Shown here piece after piece: positions 1-8,990 of a stretch of 20,523 nt of DNA (within the stretch, counting starts at the first letter, position 1; every line of letters starts with the position of its first letter). The notes under the pieces are model-generated. The model was not told where the DNA came from. It made no database searches and worked only from the letters and a program-made list of their open reading frames with translations. A program made the translations under genes and the position numbers. The stretch is from a virus, in IMG/VR virus record IMGVR_UViG_3300030107_006195, positions 1-20,523 of that record, one strand, 5' to 3'.

Positions 1-837
1 ATTACTGTTCCTGCAGGAACTTATAGTATTAGATGGAGTGCTCCTGCGTGGCGTGTAAACACTTTTACTTCTAAAGTGGAATATTCCACTGATTCTACAT
101 TTGCAACTGGTGTAACTTCAGTACAGGGTTCTAATGGATTTTCTAGTAATAGTGGTTCAGATGGTACTGAATCTCAGACAGTTACAATAGGAACACTTGC
201 TTCTGTAACCTTTTCTGCTACCACTTATGTTAGAATAAGGCAATGGAATGCACAAGCAAAGGATCCAGCAGCAGGAGATACTGATAATGCACTTGGTGTA
301 GCAACTAATGTTTCTGGAGCTGGGGATTCAGTTTATACCACCGTTGTAATAGAAGATTTAGCAACTGCTGTTAAAGAAGCTACTAGCAGTAGTAATGTCT
401 GGCATGTCCAGAAGACTACCAATCAAACTATTGATAGTGAGACTTGGACTGATATTACAGGTTTGTCTCAGACTGTTAGTTCCCCCACTGCCTCTACTAA
501 ATTTTTAATTATTGCTACTGTTAATGCTTCTATGAGTAATAATAGTGGATTTGATGGTCTGTTGAGATTGATGAGAGATGCCACTGTAATAGGAAGCACT
601 TCTACAGAGGGTAGTAGCAATGCTAATCAAACTGGTTTTGCACAAATAAGTGGTCAAGATTCATATTATACTATTGATAATGGTGGTATAACCTTCCTAG
701 ATACTCCTGGTGTAGGAAGTCATACATATCATATAGAAGGTTTAAATACTGATAATAGTTCTAATCTTATAATAAATGGTCGAACTGCTGGAAGTTTCTT
801 TATGGTTAGTCATATGTCAATTCAACAGTATTCTTAA
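1..837 (+). CDS. Tail fibre / virion structural protein, 3' part (5' end outside window)
   Basis: The reading frame is open from base 1 to the TAA at 835-837, so the gene begins upstream; the GTG at 76 is only an internal codon. 278 residues are visible, rich in Ser, Thr, Gly and Asn with no charged clusters, as in beta-rich virion fibres. The C-terminal part, from about visible residue 155, has the layout common to phage fibre tips: a WTDITGL segment, then a strand with LLRLMRD, then FLDTPGVGSHTY, then a final hydrophobic strand. I infer a trimeric tail-fibre or baseplate-attached fibre whose distal domain is intact here. The next gene follows after 18 bases behind a strong ribosome binding site. 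The exact fibre class cannot be named without the missing N-terminus. Confidence 0.75.
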   Translation: MTVPAGTYSIRWSAPAWRVNTFTSKVEYSTDSTFATGVTSVQGSNGFSSNSGSDGTESQTVTIGTLASVTFSATTYVRIRQWNAQAKDPAAGDTDNALGVATNVSGAGDSVYTTVVIEDLATAVKEATSSSNVWHVQKTTNQTIDSETWTDITGLSQTVSSPTASTKFLIIATVNASMSNNSGFDGLLRLMRDATVIGSTSTEGSSNANQTGFAQISGQDSYYTIDNGGITFLDTPGVGSHTYHIEGLNTDNSSNLIINGRTAGSFFMVSHMSIQQYS

Positions 838-855
838 AGAAGGAGTAATAATAAA

Positions 856-1266
856 ATGGCTTTAGATTTTCCAAGTAGTCCCACGGATGGTCAGACTTAT
901 ACTGCTAATAATATAACATGGGAATATAATTCTTCCACTACAACTTGGGATTTGCAAACTGCTGGTGCTGGTATGTCTTATTCTACTAAGACAGGGGCAT
1001 ATACTTTGGCTGCCACAGACGATCAAAAATTAATAGCAACGGATAGTCAGATTAATGTTGATCAGAATATTTTTAGTCCCGCAGATGCTGTAACAATTTA
1101 CAATAATAGTGCTCTTGATATTAGTATTACTCAGGGGAGTGGTGTTACATTACGTCTTGTAGGAACTGCAACAACTGGAAGCAGAACACTTTCTCAAAGA
1201 GGATTAGCAACAATAGTCTGTGTTGCAAGTAATGAATTTGTTATTAGTGGTGGTGGGGTAACTTAA
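856..1266 (+). CDS. Small fibre-type virion protein (136 aa)
   Basis: The start ATG lies behind AAGAAGGAG at 837-845, one of the few strong Shine-Dalgarno sequences in the structural block. The N-terminus MALDFPSSPTDGQTY is a type I associate with marine T4-like phage virion proteins that carry a short 'TDGQ-Y ... W-Y-....-W' attachment motif (here ITWEY and TTWDL). The C-terminal half has alternating hydrophobic strands, with LTITQGSGV-like and SGGGVT segments typical of a fibre-tip beta-domain. No enzyme motif is seen. The gene abuts the propeller gene with no gap (TAA then GTG), so the two are probably co-translated parts of one fibre or baseplate appendage. Structural role likely; exact location in the virion unknown. 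Confidence 0.7.
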   Translation: MALDFPSSPTDGQTYTANNITWEYNSSTTTWDLQTAGAGMSYSTKTGAYTLAATDDQKLIATDSQINVDQNIFSPADAVTIYNNSALDISITQGSGVTLRLVGTATTGSRTLSQRGLATIVCVASNEFVISGGGVT

Positions 1267-2772
1267 GTGGCAATAGTACAACAAATGCTTCTATATCGTT
1301 CTGAATCTGATTGGATAACGACTTTTGGTAGAACTGGTGGTACTAGGCAATTTCCAGGAGGAATTGATATAGATAATGCGGGGAACATATATTGGGCTGG
1401 ATACGGAGTAACTTCAGATGATACCAGTTATCCATATACTGATGGTATGAAAACTAAATTAGTTAAGTTTAATGCCAACGGTGAGCACCAATGGTCAAGA
1501 GAAATTGGTACTGATTCTAAAAGTGATGGGTATGAGGCTGCAAGAGGTATTTCTGTAAGTTCTGATGGAGAAAGAATCGCTGTTGTATCACAGTCAACGA
1601 GTAATCCTAATGGTGGAGTAGGTGAACAACCTGTTGATAGTTATGCAGGAATACATATAGCAATGTATAATAAATCTGGAACTATACAGTGGCAGAGATA
1701 CTTTGATAAGATGGAGATTGATGGAGTTGGAGTACCGTATGGCGGTTCTTATGATGACCGACCTCAAGATATTTACGTAGATAGTGATTATAATGTTTAT
1801 GTTTGTGGAAGTCAGAGTAATCAATGTGGATCAGGTGTAGGAACATGTAATCAAAATGCTTTGTTTTTTAAAACAAATTCTTCTGGTACAATTCAATGGC
1901 AGAAAGTATTACATGCATCTGGTGAATCTGGACACATGACAACTACCAATAGAGGTAGGCAGGAAAACTTCTATGCTATGACAGTACATAATGGAGATTT
2001 TTATCTTGTTGGTCAAGCACAACAAATTCACCAAGATTTGACTAGTTATGAAGTACTTGTTGTAAAATATAATAGTTCTGGATCAGTACAATGGCAAAAA
2101 AGAGTTGATTATGGTGATTCGGATATTGGACATGGTATAGCAGTAGATTCTAATAATAACATTTATATTAGCGGAAGAATAGGTAGTTTGGATAATTATC
2201 CACTGATTAGTAAATTCAATTCTTCAATGTCACATCAATGGACGAGACAAATTGAGTATGATTATGCTTCTATATGGAGTATTGAAGTTGATAGTAGCGA
2301 TAATGTTTATGCTGCTGGATATACCGGTCCTATATTAAGTGGAAGTACTGGTTTGAATATCTTTTTCTTTAAATTTAATAGTTCTGGAACTACTCTATGG
2401 GGTAGAAAAATGGGACAAACAGATGGTGATGATATATATACTGCTTATGGACATGGGTTTAGAGTTAAAAATGGTAAGTTTATATTGTCTTCATCTGGTA
2501 GTTCTCGCACTGGATCTAATGGAGGTAATGCACTTAGTATTTGGAAACTTCCTGATACTGGATCAAAAACTGGAAGTTATACTACAAGTAATCTGAGTGC
2601 TTCCTCTGAAACTATAAGGTATGAAGATAATACAGACACTATTAGTACACCATCAGCACCTTCTGTTAATGATGCTGGATTAACCAATTCTAACTATAGT
2701 ATGGGTGAATGGGATGCAACATTACCAGAACAGGCAGTACCTAATTGGGTTTATTATAATACTACAATTTAA
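1267..2772 (+). CDS. Seven-bladed beta-propeller virion protein (SBBP-like repeats)
   Basis: The 501-aa product contains a repeated blade pattern: 'xxD..NNIYxxGx' followed about 20-30 residues later by 'FNSSGTIQWQ'. The second element recurs with a conserved Trp at W76, W142, W211, W276, W325 and W378. A further copy at W16 (SDWITTFG) sits at the N-terminus, while the last blade (about 395-430) lacks one. This is the permuted closure expected of a seven-bladed propeller. The repeats resemble the SBBP/PQQ-like propeller families. About 70 C-terminal residues form a separate tail. The GTG start immediately follows the previous stop; an in-frame ATG at 1285 would cost only six residues. No signal peptide is seen. 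By context it is a virion appendage that may bind a host surface ligand; a catalytic role cannot be excluded. Confidence 0.8.
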   Translation: MAIVQQMLLYRSESDWITTFGRTGGTRQFPGGIDIDNAGNIYWAGYGVTSDDTSYPYTDGMKTKLVKFNANGEHQWSREIGTDSKSDGYEAARGISVSSDGERIAVVSQSTSNPNGGVGEQPVDSYAGIHIAMYNKSGTIQWQRYFDKMEIDGVGVPYGGSYDDRPQDIYVDSDYNVYVCGSQSNQCGSGVGTCNQNALFFKTNSSGTIQWQKVLHASGESGHMTTTNRGRQENFYAMTVHNGDFYLVGQAQQIHQDLTSYEVLVVKYNSSGSVQWQKRVDYGDSDIGHGIAVDSNNNIYISGRIGSLDNYPLISKFNSSMSHQWTRQIEYDYASIWSIEVDSSDNVYAAGYTGPILSGSTGLNIFFFKFNSSGTTLWGRKMGQTDGDDIYTAYGHGFRVKNGKFILSSSGSSRTGSNGGNALSIWKLPDTGSKTGSYTTSNLSASSETIRYEDNTDTISTPSAPSVNDAGLTNSNYSMGEWDATLPEQAVPNWVYYNTTI

Positions 2773-2773
2773 A

Positions 2774-2781
2774 CATAAATA
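2774..2781 (+). promoter_or_regulatory. Late-promoter box CATAAATA
   Basis: CATAAATA matches the NATAAATA form of the T4 late promoter (TATAAATA) described for marine T4-like phages. It begins two bases after the stop codon of the propeller gene and 51 bases before the next possible ATG, as expected for a promoter that restarts late transcription. Motif match only. Confidence 0.5.
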
Positions 2782-2799
2782 CTGAAATTCAGAATATAC

Positions 2800-2828
2800 T
2801 TGACAAACAACGTTGTTTATGATATGAT
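2800..2828 (+). promoter_or_regulatory. Sigma70-type promoter with palindromic spacer
   Basis: TTGACA (2800-2805), a 17-base spacer and TATGAT (2823-2828) make a near-consensus bacterial promoter. The spacer begins with the perfect 14-base palindrome AAACAACGTTGTTT (2805-2818), which overlaps the last base of the -35 box and is a plausible operator. The predicted transcription start is near 2835, just inside the open reading frame that begins at 2832. Confidence 0.65.
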
Positions 2829-2831
2829 ACT

Positions 2832-3032
2832 ATGAGTCACATTACTGCATGGATGGACGAAGAATTTTTAATGAAGTGTGTGGTTGATCCCACCAAGAAG
2901 ACTTTCTATCTCTATTCTAATGAAGGAGATACGAGAGAAGTTGTATGTGATAATACTGAGCAATTCATGAATGTGTTGGGGGTTGTTCGTGCAACTTGTC
3001 CTGAAGATAGATTAGTATATACTGATGTATAA
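2832..3032 (+). CDS. Small hypothetical protein (66 aa)
   Basis: The product is a compact 66-aa protein, acidic overall, with three cysteines and a hydrophobic strand pattern (KTFYLYSNEG, FMNVLGVVRATCP). I recognise no family. The start is uncertain: the ATG at 2832 lies only four bases after the -10 box of the upstream promoter, so a transcript from that promoter would begin at about 2835 and miss it. The ATG at 2853 (MDEEFLMK...) would then be the first usable start, giving 59 aa. A transcript from the late box at 2774 would include both. No Shine-Dalgarno sequence is visible for either. The stop codon is embedded in the next late-promoter box. Confidence 0.65.
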   Translation: MSHITAWMDEEFLMKCVVDPTKKTFYLYSNEGDTREVVCDNTEQFMNVLGVVRATCPEDRLVYTDV

Positions 3033-3035
3033 ATA
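3028..3035 (+). promoter_or_regulatory. Late-promoter box TATAAATA
   Basis: TATAAATA is identical to the T4 late-promoter consensus. It contains the TAA stop of the preceding 66-aa gene (3030-3032) and lies 23 bases before the ATG at 3059, so stop codon and promoter share bases. Confidence 0.55.
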
Positions 3036-3058
3036 TCGGAGGTAATGGAAAGTGACTA

Positions 3059-3187
3059 ATGGAAAAACGAATCAAGGCATTAGAAAGATTACATGATGAA
3101 TATAGGAAGGATAATAAAAAGAAGAAGGAAATAACAGAAGAAGAGTGGCTACGTCTTCAAAGAACTGGTGGTGGATGTGAAAGTTAA
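3059..3187 (+). CDS. Very small charged protein (42 aa)
   Basis: ATG at 3059 to TAA at 3185-3187 encodes 42 residues, mostly a Lys/Glu/Arg-rich helix (RKDNKKKKEITEEEW) ending in GGGCES. GGAAAG at 3047-3052 could act as a weak ribosome binding site. A stronger GGAGG at 3038-3042 stands just before a four-codon frame (ATG 3045, MESD, stop TAA 3057-3059) whose stop overlaps this ATG as TAATG, so start may occur by reinitiation. It sits between two late-expressed genes and overlaps the next start region. No family recognised. The chance that it is not a gene is real, but the coupling at both ends favours translation. Confidence 0.5.
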   Translation: MEKRIKALERLHDEYRKDNKKKKEITEEEWLRLQRTGGGCES

Positions 3188-3506
3188 TTCTTGTTATCGA
3201 ATATCTTCCACTTATTGTTGGTATAAAGATTGGGTAAATGAGAATAGAAAACTAGTCAGGATGTATTTTATAAATGATATTCCTTTTACATGGGATGAAT
3301 TGGAAGATATTGGAATAACTCCTAAAGAAATACCTGGTCTTAAAATTATTGCAGACAATCAAAAAGAATATAATGTAGAGGATTTGTATAATTATCATGC
3401 TTATTTAATGGAAGAAGAGTTTAATCCTCTCATATTTTCACTAGAATTGGAGAATCCTGAAGATCTGCCTGATGATCGAAAATATGAGGAAGATCTAGCT
3501 AACTAA
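3168..3506 (+). CDS. Hypothetical acidic protein (up to 112 aa)
   Basis: The frame has alternative starts: GTG at 3168, 3171 or 3177, all overlapping the end of the preceding 42-aa gene, or ATG at 3261, which would give an 81-aa protein beginning MYFINDIPFTWDEL. The later part looks most like a conserved domain: WDELEDIGITPKEIPG, then ADNQKEYNVEDLYNYHAYLM, then a very acidic tail. The region before 3261 is Cys- and Trp-containing (CYRIS, YCWYKDW) and still reads as protein. I do not recognise the family. The gene directly precedes the giant fibre gene in the late block, so an assembly or chaperone role is possible, but nothing in the sequence shows it. Confidence 0.6.
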   Translation: MVDVKVNSCYRISSTYCWYKDWVNENRKLVRMYFINDIPFTWDELEDIGITPKEIPGLKIIADNQKEYNVEDLYNYHAYLMEEEFNPLIFSLELENPEDLPDDRKYEEDLAN

Positions 3507-3542
3507 ATAAGATATAGTAATAATTTTAGTAGTCATAATCCC

Positions 3543-6500
3543 ATGCCTCTGAATAAATTAGATAATTTTATAAAGAATACAGAGGGTCGTATTCTTTATG
3601 TGAGTCCAAGCGATTTAGACTCAACAGATACGATTGATAATCAAGGTAATTCACTTGCAAGACCATTTAAGACATTACAGAGAGCTTTAATTGAAGCTTC
3701 CAGATTTTCTTATGTTAAAGGGAATAGTAATGATATAATAGAAAAGACAACAATCCTGTTGATGCCTGGTGAACATAGTATTGATAATAGGCCAGGTTTA
3801 GCAATATATGCCGATGGAGATGTTGCAAGAGTGCGAGAAAAAAGTAGCACAGGTACTGGAACTCTTGCTCAAACTACATTGAATTTGGATTTAAATACAA
3901 ATTTTGATATAGAACAAGAAGATAATATTCTCTATAAATTTAATAGTGTTGATGGAGGTGTTGTAGTTCCTAGAGGAACCTCTGTTGTTGGATTAGATTT
4001 AAGAAAGACTAAAATAAGACCTAAGTATGTTCCTAATCCTACGGATGATAGTGTCCCTACATCTTCAATATTTAAAGTAACTGGTTCATGCTATTTCTGG
4101 CAATTCTCTATTTTTGATGGAAATGATTTAGAGACTGTTTATACTGATGATAAAGTTTTTAGTGAAGCAAAGAGAGCAGTTCCTACTTTCTCTCATAATA
4201 AATTAACAGTATTTGAATATTGTGATGGTGTTAATAATGTACCTGGTTATACCAGTAATGATCTTGACATGTACTATTATAAAGTAGGAAATGCATATAA
4301 CGCTGGATCTACAAGAGAAATAGAAAGTAATCAGAAATATCCTCTTAGTCTTTTAGCATTTGAACCAAGAAGGCCTGAGTGGGAAATCGTTGGTGCATTT
4401 GCTACTGATCCTATTAGACTTTTAAGTATTCAAGCAGGATCAGATGCTGGTCCAACTTCGGTGGTTACGGTTACAACAGTAACTCCACATAATCTTCAAG
4501 TGGGAACACCCATTAAGGTTAGAGGTGTCACTAATGCTCCTGGTTATAATATTTCAGCGATTGTTACTTGGGTAAGTGATACTGATGTCAATGTGTTCAC
4601 TTATACTTGCCCTGCAGTTACACAAGATCCTACTGCATTTCCAAGAGGAAATGTATCTTCTGCCACAGTTACCGTTGAAACAGATACAGTAGAGGGTTCT
4701 TCTCCTTATATCTTCAACTGTTCCATGAGATCAGTTTATGGTATGAATGGAATGAAAGCAGATGGTGATAAAGCCAGTGGTTTTAGATCCATGGTTGTTG
4801 CTCAATTTACTGGTGTATCTCTGCAAAAAGATGATAGAGCATTTGTAAAGTATAATAATGCTACGAGAAATTATGAATCTAATTCTTATAGTGCTGTAGA
4901 TGGTTCTGCACTTTCTGCAGGATCTTCTAAGAGTGTAGGGGGAGAGGCATATCATTTAGATTCGGGAGCAATATATCGACCAGGTTGGGAAACCAGTCAT
5001 ATTAAGATTACTAATGATGCTATTTTACAGATAGTTTCTGTATTTGCTATTGGATATACTAAACATTTTGATGCACAAACTGGTGGTGATGCTTCTATTA
5101 CTAACTCTAACTCAAACTTTGGTCAATTGGCTTTGGTTTCCGATGGATTTAAGAAAGAGTCATTTACAAAGGATAATAAAGCATTTATTACATCTATTAT
5201 TACTCCTAGAAGTATTGAGTCAACCGAAGAAAATCTTGATTGGGTAGGAATTAGTACTCTTTATGCAAGTGATAGTTCTAAATTATATCTACATGAATAT
5301 ACTCTTGAAGATATTAAACCCCCTATTCTTACTCAAGGATATAAGGTAGGTGCTGCCGTAAATGATAAAGTATATGTAGAAGTCGGTGTAAGTACCTATA
5401 GTGCATCTGTTATAATGCCTAATGGCAGCAGTTCACTTAAATCTTATAGTGTTACTACTCCACCTAGTGCAAGTAGTAATAGTTTTACCATAGGAACTAA
5501 TACTTTATCCACAGGAGAAAAAGTAATTGTTATTAGTGATGATGGTGATTTGCCAGAAAATATTGAAAATGATGTAGTATATTATATTATTAATAATGGA
5601 GATAATAATACTGTTAAGTTATCTTCCTCAGAATCAAATGCTACTAATGGTTTAGAAATTACTGTTTCTGGTGGAACTGGTCTTAATATTGTTAGTAGAG
5701 TTACTGATAAAATTCCAGGTGAAGCAGGTCATCCAGTGCAGTGGGATTCTACACAGAGTAATTGGTATGTAAATGTTGATAGCACACAAAATACAATTAC
5801 CTCACAATTACCTGCTATTCAAGGAAATACCACAGAGATTGGATATATTAAAAGAAAAGATGATGCAAGAAGTTTAGATGAAAAGATTTACCAATTAAGA
5901 GTTGTAATTCCAAAAGAGTCTTCTGATGCTAAAAATCCAGAGAATGGATTTATTATTCAGGAATCAAGTAGTACTGGAGTTTCCACTGATACTGAATTCA
6001 CTCAGACAACTGATTTAACTGAAAATGATTATGGATTTGAAAAGAATCCATCCTTTATTAGTACTTGTTTTTATGACTCAACGGTTGGAATTGCTTCTAT
6101 AAGAACAGATCATCCTCATACCTTAGATATTGGAGATACTGTAATTGTTAAGAATGTTCAAGATTCTGCTAATACTGTAGGTGCAGCTAATAGTGGTTAT
6201 AATGGAACCTTCACTGTGAGTAGTGTTCCTAATAACATGGAGTTTAAGTATAATACTAATTCTCAGACTCCTGGATCTTCAATGACTGGTATTACTACCA
6301 TTAGATCTACTGATTTACCACGATTTGAAAGAAATAACTTACAGAAAAATCTTTATATTTTTAGAAATGAAGTAATATCTTCATATATTGAAGGTCAGCA
6401 GGATGGTATCTATCACATTTATGTTCTTTCTGCTGATAATGCAATACCAACAACATTTACTAATTTAAAGTATAGTCAAAATGTAAGAGATCTATATCCT

Positions 6501-8990
6501 CAAATGGATAGAGATAATCCAGATGATAATCCACAGTCTTCTGCTTCTTTTGCTAAGAGATCTCCACTTGGTCAAGTTGTAACAAGTAACCTTAAAAAGA
6601 GTATAACCAGAGAAAGTACTGATCTTGTCACTAAAACTTTAGGAATAGGAGTTACTGTATCTTCAGTATCTGGTCTTTCGGGTGGTATATCTACTGTTAC
6701 TTTTACAGATAGACATAACTTTGGTGGTCTTACCAGTGGAAGTGTTGGAAATGCAGGAACTAATTATAATACTTCAGGAGTATATCAGAATGTAAAACTT
6801 TATAATGATAGTTCATTAGAAACTTGGTATGGTGCAACTGCTAGAGTAGAAGTAAGTGGAGGAGCTGTTACTTCTGCCACTCTTATTGCACAGGGTTCAG
6901 GATATTGGGGTGTAACTTCAGGAACACTTACATTATACTATGATAAAAATGCTATTGGTGGTGGTGATGGTAATGCAACTTTTGTAGCTACAGGAACGCA
7001 AGATTATGTTTCTACTATTGGTAATGTAGTTCAATTTAGTGGTGTTGGTATTGCTACAGATAGTTATTCAAGAGTAACTACAACTCCTAGTGACACTAAA
7101 ATTGCTATTGCTAGAACTGTTGGAGATCCTGATATTGTTGCAGGTCAATATGCACTTTCAGTCTCACCTTCTATTACAGTTTCATCTGATACATATGATT
7201 CAAATACAGGAATATCCACCTTTAATTGTTCTGCTGCTCATGGATTAGTAGCTGGTAATAGTTTTAGAATAGTTGATAGTAGTGATAATAATTTGGGTGA
7301 TTATATAGTTAAGTCAAAAGTGGATGTAGATTCATTCTCTGCAATTACTAATGCTAATTTAGCAGCTTCTAAAATCTATAAACTAGGATTTGCAGCTAAT
7401 GAAAAGGTATCTGATCTCACTAATGAGAATCTTACTGTAAGAGGAACTGCTTTATTTGATGAACAATACGCATATTTAACTTCTGTTGGGGGAAATACAA
7501 TAACTGTATCTCTCCCAGGATCAGAGACTGGACTTATTGATAGATTCCCATATGGATCTTATATTCAAATAGATGATGAAATAATGAGAATTGCTTCTCC
7601 AACAGTGGGTGGACCAGGTAACGATGAACTTACTGTTATTAGAGGTGCATTAGCAACTCCTACTTCTTCACATGATGCTAATTCTTTAATTAGAAAAATT
7701 AAACCAATCGCTATTGAGTTCCGTAGACCTTCTATTTTACGAGCATCAGGTCATACATTTGAATATCTTGGTTATGGGCCAGGTAATTATTCAACTGCAT
7801 TACCACAGGTTCAAGACAGAACACTTACTGAAAGGGAAGAGTTTTTATCTCAATCTCAAGAAAAAGGTGGTGGTATAGTTGTTTATACTGGTATGAATAG
7901 TAAAGGTGATTTTTATATTGGAAACCTGAAGAAATCATCGGCAACTGGTGAAGAAACTACTTATGACACACCAATTCCAACTGTAACAGGTCAAATACCT
8001 TCACGATTGAGTGGAGTATTTGATGAAGTGACAGTTAAGGAAAGAATAGTGGTTGAAGGTGGTGATTCAGGTGAAGTTCTCTCTCAATTTGATGGCCCAG
8101 TTACTTTTAACAAAGAAATCAGAATCAATGGTGGTCTTTCATTAACCAATCCTTTAATTATTAAAAATGAAAATGATGCTACGAGTACTACCACAGGTGC
8201 TGTACAGGTAACTGGTGGTGTAGGGATTCAGAAGAGTCTTCATGTAGGTGCTGGATTAACTGTTGGTACTGGAGCAACAATCGGAGGAGACCTACATGTA
8301 GGAGCTGCAATTACATGTTATGCTTCTACAGGTATTGTATCTGCTTATGCATTTTATGGTTCTGGTGCTAATTTATCTGATATTACAGTTCCTGGTGGTG
8401 CTGATGCATTACATTTGAATGATAATGTAAAATTGACATTTGGTGATGCTGCCAGTCCTGATATGGAGATCTATCATAATGGTACCGCTAGTTTTATAAG
8501 AGATATTGGTACAGGTGATCTTCATCTCCAAGGTGCTGCAGCAGTTGCAATCGAAGACACATCAGGTAATGATAGTGCTGTTTTCTTTACTAATGCTGGT
8601 GTTCAACTTCACTGGAGAGGTGCTACTGATCCTGGTGTTAAGTTTGAAACCACTCAAACAGGAGCAAAGGTAACAGGTGAATTGCAAGTAACTGATGATA
8701 TTACTGCTTTCTATTCTTCAGACAGAAGATTGAAAGATAATATAGTACCTATTCCAAATGCTTTAGATAAGGTTATATCTATTAGTGGTAACACTTTTGA
8801 TTGGAATTCTTCATCTAAAAAGGAAGGTAGTGAAGTCGGGGTAATTGCACAAGAGATTGAAGCACTCGGTCTTCCTGGTATTACTACTATCAGAGATGAT
8901 GGTAAATATGCTGTTAGATACGAGAAATTAGTTCCTCTTCTTATTGAAGCAATTAAAGAATTATCAGCTAAGGTTGATGCTTTATCATAA
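3543..8990 (+). CDS. Giant tail fibre / structural protein with C-terminal S74 autocleavage domain
   Basis: The 1815-aa product starts MPLNKLDNFIKNTEGRILYV, then has ARPFKTLQRALIEASRFSYV and TTILLMPGEH (to about residue 80), resembling the entry of pectate-lyase-like right-handed beta-helices. Along the middle, modules with a 'H-x-L-x-x-G' turn recur near residues 315, 857, 1057 and 1231. Near 1560-1700 come short repeats (HVGAGLTVGTGATIGGDLHV; YHNGTASFIRD). Residues 1726-1815 form a peptidase S74 / intramolecular chaperone domain: S-D-R-R-L-K (Ser1726, Lys1731), GVIAQEIEALG, YEKLVPLLIEAIKEL. In known S74 fibres the domain drives trimerisation and then cleaves itself off before this Ser. No Shine-Dalgarno sequence is seen; the CTAAATAA at about 3503-3510 may be a degenerate late box. 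Likely a major host-contact fibre. Confidence 0.88.
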   Translation: MPLNKLDNFIKNTEGRILYVSPSDLDSTDTIDNQGNSLARPFKTLQRALIEASRFSYVKGNSNDIIEKTTILLMPGEHSIDNRPGLAIYADGDVARVREKSSTGTGTLAQTTLNLDLNTNFDIEQEDNILYKFNSVDGGVVVPRGTSVVGLDLRKTKIRPKYVPNPTDDSVPTSSIFKVTGSCYFWQFSIFDGNDLETVYTDDKVFSEAKRAVPTFSHNKLTVFEYCDGVNNVPGYTSNDLDMYYYKVGNAYNAGSTREIESNQKYPLSLLAFEPRRPEWEIVGAFATDPIRLLSIQAGSDAGPTSVVTVTTVTPHNLQVGTPIKVRGVTNAPGYNISAIVTWVSDTDVNVFTYTCPAVTQDPTAFPRGNVSSATVTVETDTVEGSSPYIFNCSMRSVYGMNGMKADGDKASGFRSMVVAQFTGVSLQKDDRAFVKYNNATRNYESNSYSAVDGSALSAGSSKSVGGEAYHLDSGAIYRPGWETSHIKITNDAILQIVSVFAIGYTKHFDAQTGGDASITNSNSNFGQLALVSDGFKKESFTKDNKAFITSIITPRSIESTEENLDWVGISTLYASDSSKLYLHEYTLEDIKPPILTQGYKVGAAVNDKVYVEVGVSTYSASVIMPNGSSSLKSYSVTTPPSASSNSFTIGTNTLSTGEKVIVISDDGDLPENIENDVVYYIINNGDNNTVKLSSSESNATNGLEITVSGGTGLNIVSRVTDKIPGEAGHPVQWDSTQSNWYVNVDSTQNTITSQLPAIQGNTTEIGYIKRKDDARSLDEKIYQLRVVIPKESSDAKNPENGFIIQESSSTGVSTDTEFTQTTDLTENDYGFEKNPSFISTCFYDSTVGIASIRTDHPHTLDIGDTVIVKNVQDSANTVGAANSGYNGTFTVSSVPNNMEFKYNTNSQTPGSSMTGITTIRSTDLPRFERNNLQKNLYIFRNEVISSYIEGQQDGIYHIYVLSADNAIPTTFTNLKYSQNVRDLYPQMDRDNPDDNPQSSASFAKRSPLGQVVTSNLKKSITRESTDLVTKTLGIGVTVSSVSGLSGGISTVTFTDRHNFGGLTSGSVGNAGTNYNTSGVYQNVKLYNDSSLETWYGATARVEVSGGAVTSATLIAQGSGYWGVTSGTLTLYYDKNAIGGGDGNATFVATGTQDYVSTIGNVVQFSGVGIATDSYSRVTTTPSDTKIAIARTVGDPDIVAGQYALSVSPSITVSSDTYDSNTGISTFNCSAAHGLVAGNSFRIVDSSDNNLGDYIVKSKVDVDSFSAITNANLAASKIYKLGFAANEKVSDLTNENLTVRGTALFDEQYAYLTSVGGNTITVSLPGSETGLIDRFPYGSYIQIDDEIMRIASPTVGGPGNDELTVIRGALATPTSSHDANSLIRKIKPIAIEFRRPSILRASGHTFEYLGYGPGNYSTALPQVQDRTLTEREEFLSQSQEKGGGIVVYTGMNSKGDFYIGNLKKSSATGEETTYDTPIPTVTGQIPSRLSGVFDEVTVKERIVVEGGDSGEVLSQFDGPVTFNKEIRINGGLSLTNPLIIKNENDATSTTTGAVQVTGGVGIQKSLHVGAGLTVGTGATIGGDLHVGAAITCYASTGIVSAYAFYGSGANLSDITVPGGADALHLNDNVKLTFGDAASPDMEIYHNGTASFIRDIGTGDLHLQGAAAVAIEDTSGNDSAVFFTNAGVQLHWRGATDPGVKFETTQTGAKVTGELQVTDDITAFYSSDRRLKDNIVPIPNALDKVISISGNTFDWNSSSKKEGSEVGVIAQEIEALGLPGITTIRDDGKYAVRYEKLVPLLIEAIKELSAKVDALS
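8718..8987 (+). other. S74 intramolecular chaperone domain and predicted self-cleavage site
   Basis: This is the coding region of residues 1726-1815 of the giant fibre. The Ser1726/Lys1731 spacing of five matches the catalytic dyad of the endosialidase-type intramolecular chaperone. The downstream VxAQExE motif and the terminal helix LVPLLIEAIKEL are also present. Cleavage would occur just before the Ser codon at 8718-8720 and release a 90-aa chaperone. Confidence 0.8.

Noticed and set aside
5044-5247. A Leu-rich + strand frame inside the giant fibre gene
   Set aside because: It is a shifted reading of the fibre gene with no ribosome binding site or gene junction.
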